Source: Symbiodinium natans
Lineage: Eukaryota; Sar; Dinophyceae; Suessiales; Symbiodiniaceae
Assembly (NCBI GenBank): GCA_905221605.1
Contig: CAJNDS010000224.1
Coordinates: forward strand, 60,001 to 124,000
Direction of reading: 5' to 3'
DNA: 64,000 nucleotides
Positions 1 to 9,009 of this stretch are shown here, piece by piece. The first letter of the stretch is position 1, and every line of letters starts with the position of its first letter. Under the pieces are notes generated by a model. The model ran no database searches. It was not told the origin of the DNA and was given only the letters and a program-made list of their open reading frames with translations. A program made the translations under genes and the position numbers.

Positions 1-1070
1 CGCAGGACAGGGAGACCGGTTACTATCTCTTGAAGGGTTACTCTGACTCTGAAAGCGCAGTTTGTATCTCAAAAATGGGAACATTGCTGAGGAAAGTTCG
101 CCATATAGAGTTAAGAGCCGCATTTCTCCAGGAACTTGTGGATCGTGGAAGGTTCACGATTGAGCACATACCGGGGGCCATCAACCCCGCAGATGCTCTA
201 ACGAAAAGTCCCACGAATGACAGTTTAGCAAGCTTGTGTGAGGCTTGTGGCTTGACCACCGAGCCGGTTGGCTGGGAAGAAAAAGCTTCAGGCACTAGCG
301 TTTCGGTTACCTTTAAAGAGCCCAATACCTGCGACGAAGTGCTCGCAATTCCGAGCTCGTGGAAGGACGAGGCCTACAGAGTTGCTTCTGGAGAGGCCAC
401 CATGGTTGTCTTGGAACTCTGTTGCGAAGAGGAAAGCGCGATAGCCCAAGCTTGTAAGCGAGAACGTGACATCGCGTACTTTGGAATCACCAAGAAGCTA
501 GACTTGCTGAGTAGAGAAGCTTCTTTGTTGCTAAAGGGGATTCTGGAAAAGATGGCTTCTAACGAAAGAATCTACGTGTATGCACATTTGTCTACGCCGT
601 GCAGCGCAGGTAGTGGCCTTAGGCACCTGCGTTTCTCAAAGGATGTGAAGAACCGGGCGAGATGGAGAGCTAGTCTGGAGGTACACAAGAAGTCTTGGAG
701 ACGCATACGAGCAGTTTTCCAGGACTATGCTGGCCACGAGAGGCTCCTCCTCTCCCACGAATGGCCTAAAGGGTCTGGCCTTTGGGGAGAAACAGTCTAC
801 AAGTCGACAGCGAAAAGACTGGGACTCGAGCACGAGTGTTTGGTAGACCGGTGCTGTTTCGAGGAAGCTGGCAACCGTATCCTGAAGCATTGGTGGTTCG
901 TCAGTTCGGATTCAAGTTTTATCTGGACTTTATCCTCTTGTGTTTGCCCAGGCAACCACGAGCATGCGAGTGCTACTAGCATAGCAGCGACAGGTGTCTA
1001 TCCGGAGGGCTTAGGCCGCTTCCTGGTGAAAGAAGCCAGGAGAAGTCTCGAAAGACGAAAGAAGGACTGA
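1..1070 (+). CDS. Ty1/copia-like polyprotein, 3' part (RNase H plus unknown C-terminal domain), partial at window start
   Basis: The frame is open from the first bases, so the 5' part lies outside the window. Seen near the start: SDSESAV, then RHIELRAAFLQE, then NPADALTK, which are the end landmarks of a Ty1/copia RNase H (known family pattern). RNase H would remove RNA from the RNA-DNA hybrid during reverse transcription. About 230 further residues follow instead of a stop. They contain VVLELCCEEESA and, some 75 residues on, STPCSAGSG. This spacing recalls motif I and the Pro-Cys motif IV of a SAM-dependent cytosine methyltransferase, but the match is weak and the function is unassigned. The frame ends in TGA at 1068-1070. 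No long terminal repeat was recognised downstream. Confidence 0.7.
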   Translation, partial: QDRETGYYLLKGYSDSESAVCISKMGTLLRKVRHIELRAAFLQELVDRGRFTIEHIPGAINPADALTKSPTNDSLASLCEACGLTTEPVGWEEKASGTSVSVTFKEPNTCDEVLAIPSSWKDEAYRVASGEATMVVLELCCEEESAIAQACKRERDIAYFGITKKLDLLSREASLLLKGILEKMASNERIYVYAHLSTPCSAGSGLRHLRFSKDVKNRARWRASLEVHKKSWRRIRAVFQDYAGHERLLLSHEWPKGSGLWGETVYKSTAKRLGLEHECLVDRCCFEEAGNRILKHWWFVSSDSSFIWTLSSCVCPGNHEHASATSIAATGVYPEGLGRFLVKEARRSLERRKKD

Positions 1071-2514
1071 CCGCGCAATAGGCATGAGGGGGTGTGAAAA
1101 TATGACATTTGGCTCAAGCTTTCGGCTCAACCCCGGTGGGGTGCCTTTGGTAGCGAGTTGGTAGTTGTCAACGAGCCCTGGGGCCCAAATCTGCGTGGGG
1201 GAACAGGCCCGTGGTCGAATCCCAGCTTGTCCAACTTGTGCCATGGCTGAGCTTAGGGTGTTCGCCTCCCTTTTGTCTCCACAGTCAGGAACCGCTGCTC
1301 ACCGTCGGGGGTTCGCCTCCGTTGCAAGGGTGCGATGCATCCTAGGCCAGTCCCAGCCGGCGGGACGCAAGTTCCGGAGCGGGGGGCAATCTATCGGTGG
1401 GGGCTCACCTCCAGGAAAGCTTGAGTATGAAGAAGCACCACCGCTGGTGCCCCTAAACTAACTGCATTTTCCCCAAAGTTTTGCTTTTGTTGTCCTTTGC
1501 CACTATGCACTGCTAGCAGTCATGCATGCCGCTGCATTCCTAGGACCATGCTGCCCACTGGCAGGAGAGCAGTTGGGGGCAAGGTCTTCGCCGCCTGGTT
1601 ACCGTTCGCTTAGCCTCTTGGGTTTAGGATTGCATGCGTGCGTGGCGCTGGCAAGTTTGATGGTAAGCGTGGGGACCCTCCCGTGTGGTTGAGGCTCCTT
1701 AGGGGGGTCCCTTTGGCATCTTTGGGAGGGTTTAGGGTGGTTGTCGAAGTTACCAATGTGTGAGCCACAAGTGCACCGTCACCTCTGGATATAGCTTTAC
1801 CATATTTACTTGGATTTTGTGCATCAATTCAGGCGCTTTGCACTCTGGACATGCAGGAAGCAATCATCTCACCAGCCTCTGGGGGGATCTTCCTCAGCGC
1901 CCCGGCCCTCCACTAAAGGGCCACGCAGTTAAGTCCTTAAGTTGGGGGGCCGGCCCTGCCACTTGTGTAGGGTTTTGGAATAAGTGCAGGAGCTGCTACG
2001 GGCTCTTGCCTCCCTATCGCTTGGCGTTGGCAGAACCAAGTGTGGGACTTTCCTTTAGCTTATTGTGTTTTGTAGATTCGGGCATGCAGGTACCCAGGAA
2101 TGTCCAGACCGTGGGTCCTGCTTGTGCTGCAAGCCCAGGCGAGAGTGGGTGTGTTTCTTGGCTGGTGCGGCGTGGTTCCCGCGCTTGTTGAGGGGAGCGT
2201 CGACACCTGCGCATATGGAGGGGTGCGTTTGCCCTCGCGCCAGTTTGAGGGCTTAGTGCTGGCCTTGACGCGCAGTCACTACTGTTTGTGATCTTGCAGT
2301 TGCCCAGGGTGGTTGGTTGGGTTAGGGTCGCCCTTGAGAGCGTAAACCGGCCCACTTCGCCGGGGGCCCAGGTCCCAACCACAGTGCAAAGACAGTGTGC
2401 TCTTCTCTGTCTTAGCATAGACCCTTTTCTTTTCAGTCCAGGCACCTGTTTCGGTCCGTTTACTGCCAAACAAGTCGTTTCTGTTATTTTGGGGTTTAGG
2501 ATACGCGCTGAGCC
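1071..2514. other. Non-coding stretch, no gene recognised
   Basis: Short open frames occur on both strands (the longest is about 143 codons at 1760-2191), but none shows a recognisable domain or family landmark. Composition is GC-rich with many short G and C runs. The only motif noted is the spliced-leader-like site at 1106-1118. Confidence 0.5.
1106..1118 (+). other. Possible dinoflagellate spliced-leader relic
   Basis: CATTTGGCTCAAG equals the 3' end of the known dinoflagellate spliced leader (CATTTTGGCTCAAG) with one T missing. Such relics mark retroposed mRNAs. Its first bases also belong to the AAAATATGACATTT motif shared with 3700-3713 and 8383-8396, so part of the match could have another origin. 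Confidence 0.35.
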
Positions 2515-2790
2515 CCAAATAGCAACATGATGTTGCTGGTATAGGATTTCGCCAAGACTTTCTGGTCAAATTTCCTTTTCAGCACAAAATCATTGAAGTT
2601 GGCCCGCCAGCACCAAAGATCTTCGACATCGAGTCGAGCGTGCATTGCAGGGCCAAATAGCAACATCACGTTGCTGGTATAGGAAATCGCCAAGGCTTTT
2701 CTGGTCAAATTTCCTTTCTGCACAAAATCATTGAAATTGGCCCGCCTGCACCAAAGATCTTCAACATCGAGTCGAGCGTACATTGCAGGG
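2515..2790. repeat. Tandem duplication, 138-bp unit, two copies
   Basis: Copy 1 is 2515-2652 and copy 2 is 2653-2790. Both run from CCAAATAGCAACAT to CATTGCAGGG with about ten scattered differences and no length change in phase. No coding role is apparent. Confidence 0.85.
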
Positions 2791-2818
2791 CCTGGACGCT
2801 GGCTTTTCCTCCCCGGCT

Positions 2819-3045
2819 GGAGGTAAGTCTGGCCAACAGGTGGCCTTGGTGGCCACTCTGCTGCCCGTGGCAAGCACGCGAGGGCAGTACATCCACTCCA
2901 TTCCCCGTCATTGGGGTGGTTTTCCCTCCCTTTTGGAGGTACGCTGGCAGACAGGGGGCCGTTGTGGCCACTCTGCTGCCTGTAGTGGAACGCCAGGGCA
3001 GTCGACCACTCCACTGCCCGTCAATGGGGTGGGTTTTGGTTGGTA
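2819..3045. repeat. Degenerate tandem duplication, about 117-bp unit
   Basis: Both copies start GGAGGTA (2819 and 2936), share GTGGCCACTCTGCTGCC and a block around CACTCCA..CCCGTCA..TGGGGTGG, and differ by small indels. This lies directly downstream of the 138-bp duplication. Confidence 0.6.
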
Positions 3046-3050
3046 GAGGT

Positions 3051-3665
3051 AGCCGAGTACCCAGAGCTGCTGCGGCATGGGTGCTCTGGCCCTTGTTAGT
3101 AAGAGCGAGAACGCAGGGGCCACCTCGTTGCAGCAGGGTTTTGGGGCGTCGTTCCCAGCGCCTCTAGTTGATGGGAAAGCGTCGCTCCCTGCGCCTAAAA
3201 TTGGGGGGAGTGCGTGGTCCCCGCGCTTAACCACAAATTGAGGGGACAAGACCCTGTCTCGCCAGTCAACGCCCAGCCTAGAAAAGGTGAGCTGAAGGCC
3301 CTCCGCCCCAGGTTTTGGGGGGTTCTCCTCCCTACCAATGCATTGGGGCGGGGCAGCAACACAGGAAGCCGAGCCTTGTATAGTGCATTTCCAAGTGAAA
3401 AGGAAACGCTGGGGGTTGACCATTGTGAGTCCCTCCATGTGATGGCATAGGTCCTGTAGCCTGTAGTAACCAAAGGCTTTCTTTTCTCACCTCAGTTTTC
3501 CTGTGGGAGTTTGGGCTCAGCGCCAGCCTGGAAAGCGCCCGGGTAATCAGTGCCAGTAGGCAAGCACGCCTAGTCACAACGACTGTGGGTGTGTAGGCTG
3601 TAGGTGTCAAGGCCCTTTTCCCCCAGGTCTGGCTCAAGGTAGCCACCCGGGTTTCTTAGGTACTG
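3051..3665. other. Non-coding stretch with a short degenerate repeat
   Basis: Around 3130-3245 a unit of roughly 36 bp recurs about three times: GCGTCGTTCCCAGCGCCT, GCGTCGCTCCCTGCGCCT and GCGTGGTCCCCGCGCTT, each followed by an A/G-rich stretch. Nothing else was recognised. Confidence 0.45.
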
Positions 3666-3713
3666 CCGTTTCGGCGGCCGCGCTGCGCTCTTCGAGAAGA
3701 AAATATGACATTT
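3666..3713 (+). repeat. LINE 3'-end-like block (upstream copy)
   Basis: GCCGTTTCGGCGGCCGCG, a short C/G-rich segment, then CGAGAAGAAAATATGACATTT. The same block ends the LINE-like element at 8349-8396. Its position directly upstream of a truncated RT suggests it is the 3' end of an earlier copy, giving a head-to-tail junction. Confidence 0.65.
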
Positions 3714-3721
3714 CCAGAGTT

Positions 3722-6220
3722 GTGCTCCACGATCCGATCTCGAAGATGCACTCTGCTTCCCCTGTACACCACATCGATTTGTGGGTGGACGACTGCTCAG
3801 CAGATTTTGTCGATTCTCATGCGCCGACAGTCGCTACTCAGGCCATCAAGTGCTACAGGGAGCTAAAAGCTGACCTCGAGAATCAGGGCTTGATGGTCAG
3901 CACCACCAAAACGGCTTTCATATGCTCAAACAAGGCCTCTGGCAGAGAGCTGCAATCCTTGCTCGGAGAACATGAACCCCCCATCAAAACCTTAGGCAAG
4001 GACCTTGGTCTGGATTATGCTGCGGGACAGAGGAGGCGAATCACAGTGGCCAAAGGCAGGCACGCTAAAGGAGGGCAACGTGCCAGGAAATTGACCAAGC
4101 TGCAAGTCAAAAGCACTAGCATCCGGGTTAGACTCTTCAACGGTTCCATCCGGTCCTCCGCCTTGTATGGGCATGAAGGGGTTGGGGTAGCGCCTAAACG
4201 GCGCAAATGGTTCAGAAGTTTGCTTGCTGCGGCCTTGGGCCGACCCACGCTTGCCAGCACTGACTCAGCCCTTGAGTTCCACTCGAACAAAGTTGTAGAC
4301 CCAGCCTACACCATCATGTCACAGCATTTCAAGGCGGTACGGCGGCTTCTTCTCAGCTGGCCCGACAGGGACATTGGCAGATTGCACCAGAGCTGGGACA
4401 AACTCGGGCAATGGCTGAGCGAAGCTGAACATCCCTGGAAAAGGGCGGCTGGACCGCTTGGAGCCGCCTGGTGCTACCTTCAAGAGTTGGGGTGGGAGGC
4501 TATCAGCCTCAGCAAGTGGCGCGTTGAAGGCGCCATTCTTGACATCCGTCAGGGACCTGACTTCCAGAGACTTCTCTTCCAGCTAAAACATCTAATTGAC
4601 ACCAGGCGACATCGCCGCATCGCTCAATCAGATGGTGGCAAAGGATTAGAGACAGGACCGGACTGGACAACCCCCAGAAGGCTCCTCAAACAAGCCAACA
4701 AGCAGGAAAAGGCGGCGCTTCAAGCGTTGTGGCAAGGCGCCGTCAAGGCGTCTCCAACAGCCACGTGTTCCCTATGCAACCTACCAGCCACCAAGAAGCA
4801 TGTACTCTGGGAATGCAAATGGTGGAAAAAGCATGGTGAACAACCGCCTAGATGGTGGGAAGATTACCCGGAGCATCAATCCACCGATTGTCTGTGGAAT
4901 TTTGGGCTCATGCCCAACCTTCCCAGGGAAATGCCCTCCGGAGATTCCATTCTGGAAGTCCAGGGAGTCCTCCGCAATCCAGACCAAATCCCTAAAGGCG
5001 CTTTCGCGGCCACTGACGCCAGTGGTGGCCCCACCACTGACCATCGGCTTCAAACCGTGGTGTGGGGGTTGATAGTCTATGAATGGTGTGGGGACACGCC
5101 CAAGCAAATTGGGTCCATTGCTGGTCTCCTTGGTAATGAGCAGTCAGTATACCGGGGGGAGGCTAAGGCCATCCAACAAGCGGCCCTTCTCCTTCCAGAA
5201 GGGACAGACGTCACCAGTGATTGCAAAGGGGCCGTTGCGCGTGCCAGGAGGGGCCCTACGGGGGGAGGAGCACACCAAGACATTTTTGGTACTGCGCCCA
5301 CCCATGAGCTTCGCCTTACATGGGTCCCATCCCATTTGGGATGTGAGGAATTTAAGGCAAAAATGGGGGAAGGGCAAGAATGGCGGCGCAACATCAATGC
5401 TGAGGTTGATGCATTGGTGTCCAGACATGCCAAAGCCCTCTACAGCACTGAGCGTGCAGAAAGGCTGCAAAAAAATGACAAACTGGCTACCGATGTGGCC
5501 GGCTTTTTAGGACGCCGGCTCCTCTCCTTGCTTGAGGGAGGAAAGAAGGATGGCCCACAAGTTGTATTCCCTAAAGATCAACCCCAGGAAGAGCCGGCCA
5601 ATCCTCCCTCCAGCAGCTCCTCCTCAAACCAATCCACCTTCTCCAAAAACCGATGGAAGAAACGCCGGAAAACTCCGCGGGGCAACCAAGCCTCCACAGG
5701 CCCGGATCCCCCCGCCGTGAATCCGGCGGATGGCATTCCAGGGGGTGACGTTACCACAGCACGACCTGAAGAAACAGGGAGCCTTAACAAAAAGCAAATT
5801 TTGGCAGGCTTGGTGCAAGGCACCCTGGACGTTAAAGGTCACACCTTTGTTATCACCCGGAACACCGTTAACAATTTACAAATCAAATGTGAAAATTGCG
5901 GTTTGTGGATTCAACAAGTTGACACCAAAGACACATTCAACCGAAAGACCCATAACCACTGCAAGGGTCATCCGGACAGCGTTCCCTCCCCGACATGGAC
6001 GTGGCACGCGTCCCACGTTATGGTGAATGAAGGGAACCGATGGGTGTGCACAAAATGCAGTAGCACTCAAAGTGTTGGGGGGTTAACCCATGGCCCTCTT
6101 GAAAGACCCTGCCTACACGCCCCGAATAAGAGGCCCCCAACGCATGCCCTTAAACTCAATAGAGCAGCCCAGGGTACGCCGTCAGTCGCCACCTTCTTTG
6201 GGGGCCCAAGAAAAGGATAG
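3722..6220 (+). CDS. LINE reverse transcriptase (C-terminal part) with RNase H and Cys/His finger
   Basis: The protein begins just before the RT active-site box (LWVDDCSADF, Asp about residues 23-24), followed by a Lys-Thr element (STTKTAF) and a LGKDLGLDY strand, which are RT motifs C to E. An RNase H domain shows all four acidic positions: D432 in TDASGG, E480 in RGEAKA, D500 in TSDCKG and D563 in NAEVDAL. The tail is Pro/Ser-rich and basic, then has two CxxC pairs near residues 723 and 776, plausibly a nucleic-acid-binding zinc knuckle. The listed first codon is GTG and the frame continues upstream into the repeat block, so there is no natural start. The frame has no internal stop over more than 830 codons, which suggests a fairly recent insertion. 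It cannot be active alone because the endonuclease and RT fingers are missing. Confidence 0.85.
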   Translation: MLHDPISKMHSASPVHHIDLWVDDCSADFVDSHAPTVATQAIKCYRELKADLENQGLMVSTTKTAFICSNKASGRELQSLLGEHEPPIKTLGKDLGLDYAAGQRRRITVAKGRHAKGGQRARKLTKLQVKSTSIRVRLFNGSIRSSALYGHEGVGVAPKRRKWFRSLLAAALGRPTLASTDSALEFHSNKVVDPAYTIMSQHFKAVRRLLLSWPDRDIGRLHQSWDKLGQWLSEAEHPWKRAAGPLGAAWCYLQELGWEAISLSKWRVEGAILDIRQGPDFQRLLFQLKHLIDTRRHRRIAQSDGGKGLETGPDWTTPRRLLKQANKQEKAALQALWQGAVKASPTATCSLCNLPATKKHVLWECKWWKKHGEQPPRWWEDYPEHQSTDCLWNFGLMPNLPREMPSGDSILEVQGVLRNPDQIPKGAFAATDASGGPTTDHRLQTVVWGLIVYEWCGDTPKQIGSIAGLLGNEQSVYRGEAKAIQQAALLLPEGTDVTSDCKGAVARARRGPTGGGAHQDIFGTAPTHELRLTWVPSHLGCEEFKAKMGEGQEWRRNINAEVDALVSRHAKALYSTERAERLQKNDKLATDVAGFLGRRLLSLLEGGKKDGPQVVFPKDQPQEEPANPPSSSSSSNQSTFSKNRWKKRRKTPRGNQASTGPDPPAVNPADGIPGGDVTTARPEETGSLNKKQILAGLVQGTLDVKGHTFVITRNTVNNLQIKCENCGLWIQQVDTKDTFNRKTHNHCKGHPDSVPSPTWTWHASHVMVNEGNRWVCTKCSSTQSVGGLTHGPLERPCLHAPNKRPPTHALKLNRAAQGTPSVATFFGGPRKG

Positions 6221-6427
6221 TAATTTTCGGGATTGAACAATGTGACATCAGCATGTTGTAGTGTCTTGCGTAAAATTACCCTTTCAGTACCTTTGCACCT
6301 GCCTGATTTCCACTTGCCCAGCCCTCACCTCCCGAATTGAGCAAGATCCCCACACTGCAGCCGCTGGTCTCAAACACAGGTAGCAGCCCTAGGGCAGTTT
6401 AGCTACCTTGGAACCTGTAGATATGGG

Positions 6428-7858
6428 ATGGGCCAGGGCAAAGGAAAGGGGGCGCAGCCTCCTCAAGGCAAAGGCAAAGGTAAAGGGGGGGGGAACCAAC
6501 CTCCCGGAGCAGGCAAAGGGGGCCATCCTCCTGGAGGCAAAGGCGAGATCCCCTTCAAGCGACCTTCCAAGAAGGACAGAGATCGCCTTAAGCAGCTGGG
6601 TTTGTGGCCACCTCCCAAGGGGCAAGGCAAGAACGCCCGAACAGGCCCACACCCGGCAGAGGAAAGGGGTCACGCCAGACCACCCACACCTCCCCCCGTC
6701 AGACGGCGAGCTCCAGCAGAAAGAAGTCCCTCAACGAGCCGCAGCCGAACACCGCGCCAAGAGGGGACTGATGCAGAATCACCAGCTGCGGAGTCCCCCT
6801 CGCAGTCTTCGCACTCGACGGAGCTTCGACGAGCCTCACCCGACCCACCGCGGCACCAACCTGAGCCAAGCCCAACCCCACCTGCCGAGGGGGGAGAGGC
6901 AGACACCGACCCAATGCCAGTCAAGCAGGAGACAACCGAGGAGTTTAGCTCCGGAGAGTCGTCTGGAGAGGCGGCGCCTCTTCCACCTTGGCCTCTCCAG
7001 GCAGACAGCCTCCACCTCACGGTTGACCGGGTACGCCGCAGCAACAACCGTGACTTCTGGCTGTCTAACCTCGGCCCAACCTTGTGGTTGGATTGCTTCC
7101 CAACCTTCAAGGGTTCCAACCTCCTGGGCATAGGGGGAACGCGAGCAGTGTACACCTCACCCACCTCAGACGGCAAGGTGTGGAAGATTGCTCTCAAAGC
7201 AGAGCCTAGCCACCATGGGATTGAACAAACAATTGGACAACGGCTCCCAGGTTTATGTGCCACTCAAACCAGGATGGTGGGGACGGGGCAGCTCACCATC
7301 CGAGACTTTAAGACCCTGGAGATTGAGGTCTTGGAGGTTGAGCGTCTCACGCTGTTGCCTGACCAGCCTTCCAACCTCCAGGTCTTGCACATGTTCATGG
7401 TCCTAACAGCCCTTGTGGGTGCCGGCATTTGGGTCAGGGACCTAAACAAAAAGAATTGGGGGGTGCGTCCCCCCAATCCACACGGGCCCGATCAAGGGCC
7501 CGCAGAAATCGTGGCCCTAGATTGTGGGGGTTGGGCATTCCAAGATGCCCCGCTTGGTTTTCCCCAACGCGTGCGCATTGCCTCATGGTGGGGATGGATC
7601 GAAGCCACCACCCCCGAGGTAGCGTCATGGGCCAGAGGCATCGTCCGCACGGACCATGCTAGCCCGCGGCGACTCGCCATCGCCTTCAGGCAGCGCCTCC
7701 TTGCCACAGAGGGGGGGAAGGAGGTTCTTGGGACTTTGGTCCGTCAAGGGGTCATCATCCCTAGTCCCTCGCTGAACCTGTGCCTCCCGATGACGGTCAA
7801 TGGAGTCAACAGCAGCGGGGATTGGTGCTTCGCCTCAATTGAAGACCTTGAGGCGTAA
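6428..7858 (+). CDS. Second LINE ORF: basic low-complexity N-terminus and kinase-fold-like domain
   Basis: A 476-residue ORF starting at ATG 6428. Residues 1-35 are GKGKG/PPG repeats, and about 60-200 are Pro/Arg/Ser/Glu-rich. From about 210 the sequence is globular and carries protein-kinase-like landmarks in order: GIGGTRAVY near G234 (Gly loop), VWKIALK with K253/K257 (candidate ATP lysine), VRDLNKKNWGV with D338 and N343 (catalytic-loop pattern), and ALDCGGW with D365 (DFG-like, Cys for Phe). A stretch of hydrophobic helix-like sequence precedes the catalytic loop as expected. It lies 207 bp after the RT ORF in the same orientation, inside the element. Kinase activity is inferred from motifs only. 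A pseudokinase or aminoglycoside-phosphotransferase-like fold is equally possible. Confidence 0.55.
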   Translation: MGQGKGKGAQPPQGKGKGKGGGNQPPGAGKGGHPPGGKGEIPFKRPSKKDRDRLKQLGLWPPPKGQGKNARTGPHPAEERGHARPPTPPPVRRRAPAERSPSTSRSRTPRQEGTDAESPAAESPSQSSHSTELRRASPDPPRHQPEPSPTPPAEGGEADTDPMPVKQETTEEFSSGESSGEAAPLPPWPLQADSLHLTVDRVRRSNNRDFWLSNLGPTLWLDCFPTFKGSNLLGIGGTRAVYTSPTSDGKVWKIALKAEPSHHGIEQTIGQRLPGLCATQTRMVGTGQLTIRDFKTLEIEVLEVERLTLLPDQPSNLQVLHMFMVLTALVGAGIWVRDLNKKNWGVRPPNPHGPDQGPAEIVALDCGGWAFQDAPLGFPQRVRIASWWGWIEATTPEVASWARGIVRTDHASPRRLAIAFRQRLLATEGGKEVLGTLVRQGVIIPSPSLNLCLPMTVNGVNSSGDWCFASIEDLEA

Positions 7859-7912
7859 ACCCACCGGGAAGGGGGGCTAGACCCCACCTGTGCACACCAC
7901 AAGCGGGGGCCT

Positions 7913-8313
7913 ACGCAGCACCCACCGCTACACCTACCCACCCGAAAAGGGGGGAGCAGGGCACCTCTTGCAGGGCCTGCACCTGCACAGTCCTGTGTAG
8001 TCCAGCTCACCCTCCAAAGAGAGGAGTAGGGTAGCGGCAGCTTTCTTTAGGCCCTCGTCCACTCTACAGTGGTGTTTGCACAACTTCCCGGCAGGGATGC
8101 CCCAAACCAGCCCGGAATGGCCTCTGCCTGTTTTCACTCACCCACCTTGGGGAGTATGGGCCTACACGGCAACCACCACCACACTTACCCACCCTTTAGG
8201 GGGGAGAAAGCAGGGCACCTCTTGAAGGGCTCGTAGGGCAACGGCCCAAAGAGGTCTTGAACAAACCCTCCAAAGTGAGGAGTAAGTGTGGTAGAAGTTT
8301 TAGGCTCCTCCAC
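7913..8313 (+). repeat. Duplicated segment in the LINE 3' UTR (about 252-bp period)
   Basis: Two diverged copies start near 7913 and 8165. They share CTACCCACC/CTTACCCACC, GGGGGGAG.AGCAGGGCACCTCTTG, ACCCTCCAAAG.GAGGAGTA and a GGC.CTC.TCCAC end. The pattern resembles repeated 3' UTR structures used for RT recognition in LINEs, but that role is not shown here. Confidence 0.55.
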
Positions 8314-8348
8314 CAAAGGTGGAAAACCCAAGGACGGTTTAGGAATTG

Positions 8349-8396
8349 CCGTTTCGGCGGCCGCGCCTCGCGCTCCGAGAAGAAAATATGACATTT
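8349..8396 (+). repeat. LINE 3'-terminal block (downstream copy)
   Basis: Near-duplicate of 3666-3713: the same CGTTTCGGCGGCCGCG start and CGAGAAGAAAATATGACATTT end, differing in the central CGCTGCGCTCTT versus CCTCGCGCTC. It marks the inferred 3' end of the LINE-like element. Confidence 0.65.
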
Positions 8397-9009
8397 CCTT
8401 GTTTGCCTAGTTGCTTGCAGGTACATGTGTAGGACATGAGTGGTGTGACATGGCAAGAACATGTTTTGTTTTGGCATGAGCATGTTTGCATGACATGAAG
8501 GTGCTTTGACTTGACATGTTTTGGTTTGCAAGTCCGAGGATGAGTTTTGGGAAGCACAGAGAGGCTTTTAGCTCTCGGGAGTTGACCTGAGAGTCATCTG
8601 GAAGTGCTGAAGCAAAGCTCTGAGGAACAGACTTTGGCCGTTACTCACTCCGTGTGCCTTGCCCCGTCGTTCGTACCGTGTCGTGACCGTTTGACACTCG
8701 ACTGAGGCATTCTGAGAGCATGCTATATGTTTTGCAACAGACCTGAAGTCCTGAAGCAGTAACCAAGATGTTTTGCATGTTACTTTTGCATTCTCCTTTG
8801 TCTAAACAAAGTTGAGATGTCGTTTGAAGACTTGAAGCCTTTGCTCTTGGAGAGAGCACCTTTGCTGACTAAAGACAGTGCAGCTGAACACTGACGTGTT
8901 TGGCTCAAGTGCGAACGGAAAAAGCAGTCTGCGCTAAAGCTCTGCTTTTCACAATGCTGGCCTTGTTGCCACTCTCACCCTTGTACGTGTTACTCAACAT
9001 CGAGGTTGT
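8397..9009. other. Non-coding stretch with spliced-leader-like motif
   Basis: No coding region recognised. TTTGGCTCAAG at 8899-8909 matches the last 11 bases of the dinoflagellate spliced leader and lies about 100 bp before the ORF at 9010. Repeated GACATG and CATGAC words occur around 8410-8520. Confidence 0.4.

Larger units (their letters stand above)
3714..8396 (+). mobile_element. 5'-truncated non-LTR (LINE-like) retrotransposon
   Basis: The element holds an RT/RNase H ORF lacking the N-terminal endonuclease and most of the RT palm, a second ORF with kinase-like motifs, a 3' UTR with a duplicated segment, and a terminal block identical in layout to that at 3666-3713. 5' truncation is usual for LINE insertions by target-primed reverse transcription. 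No poly(A) tail or target-site duplication was found, so both ends are inferred from the shared terminal block. Confidence 0.7.

Noticed and set aside
1760-2469. 143- to 151-codon frames on opposite strands
   Set aside because: They overlap each other in GC-rich DNA, have no motif and no relic elsewhere in the window.
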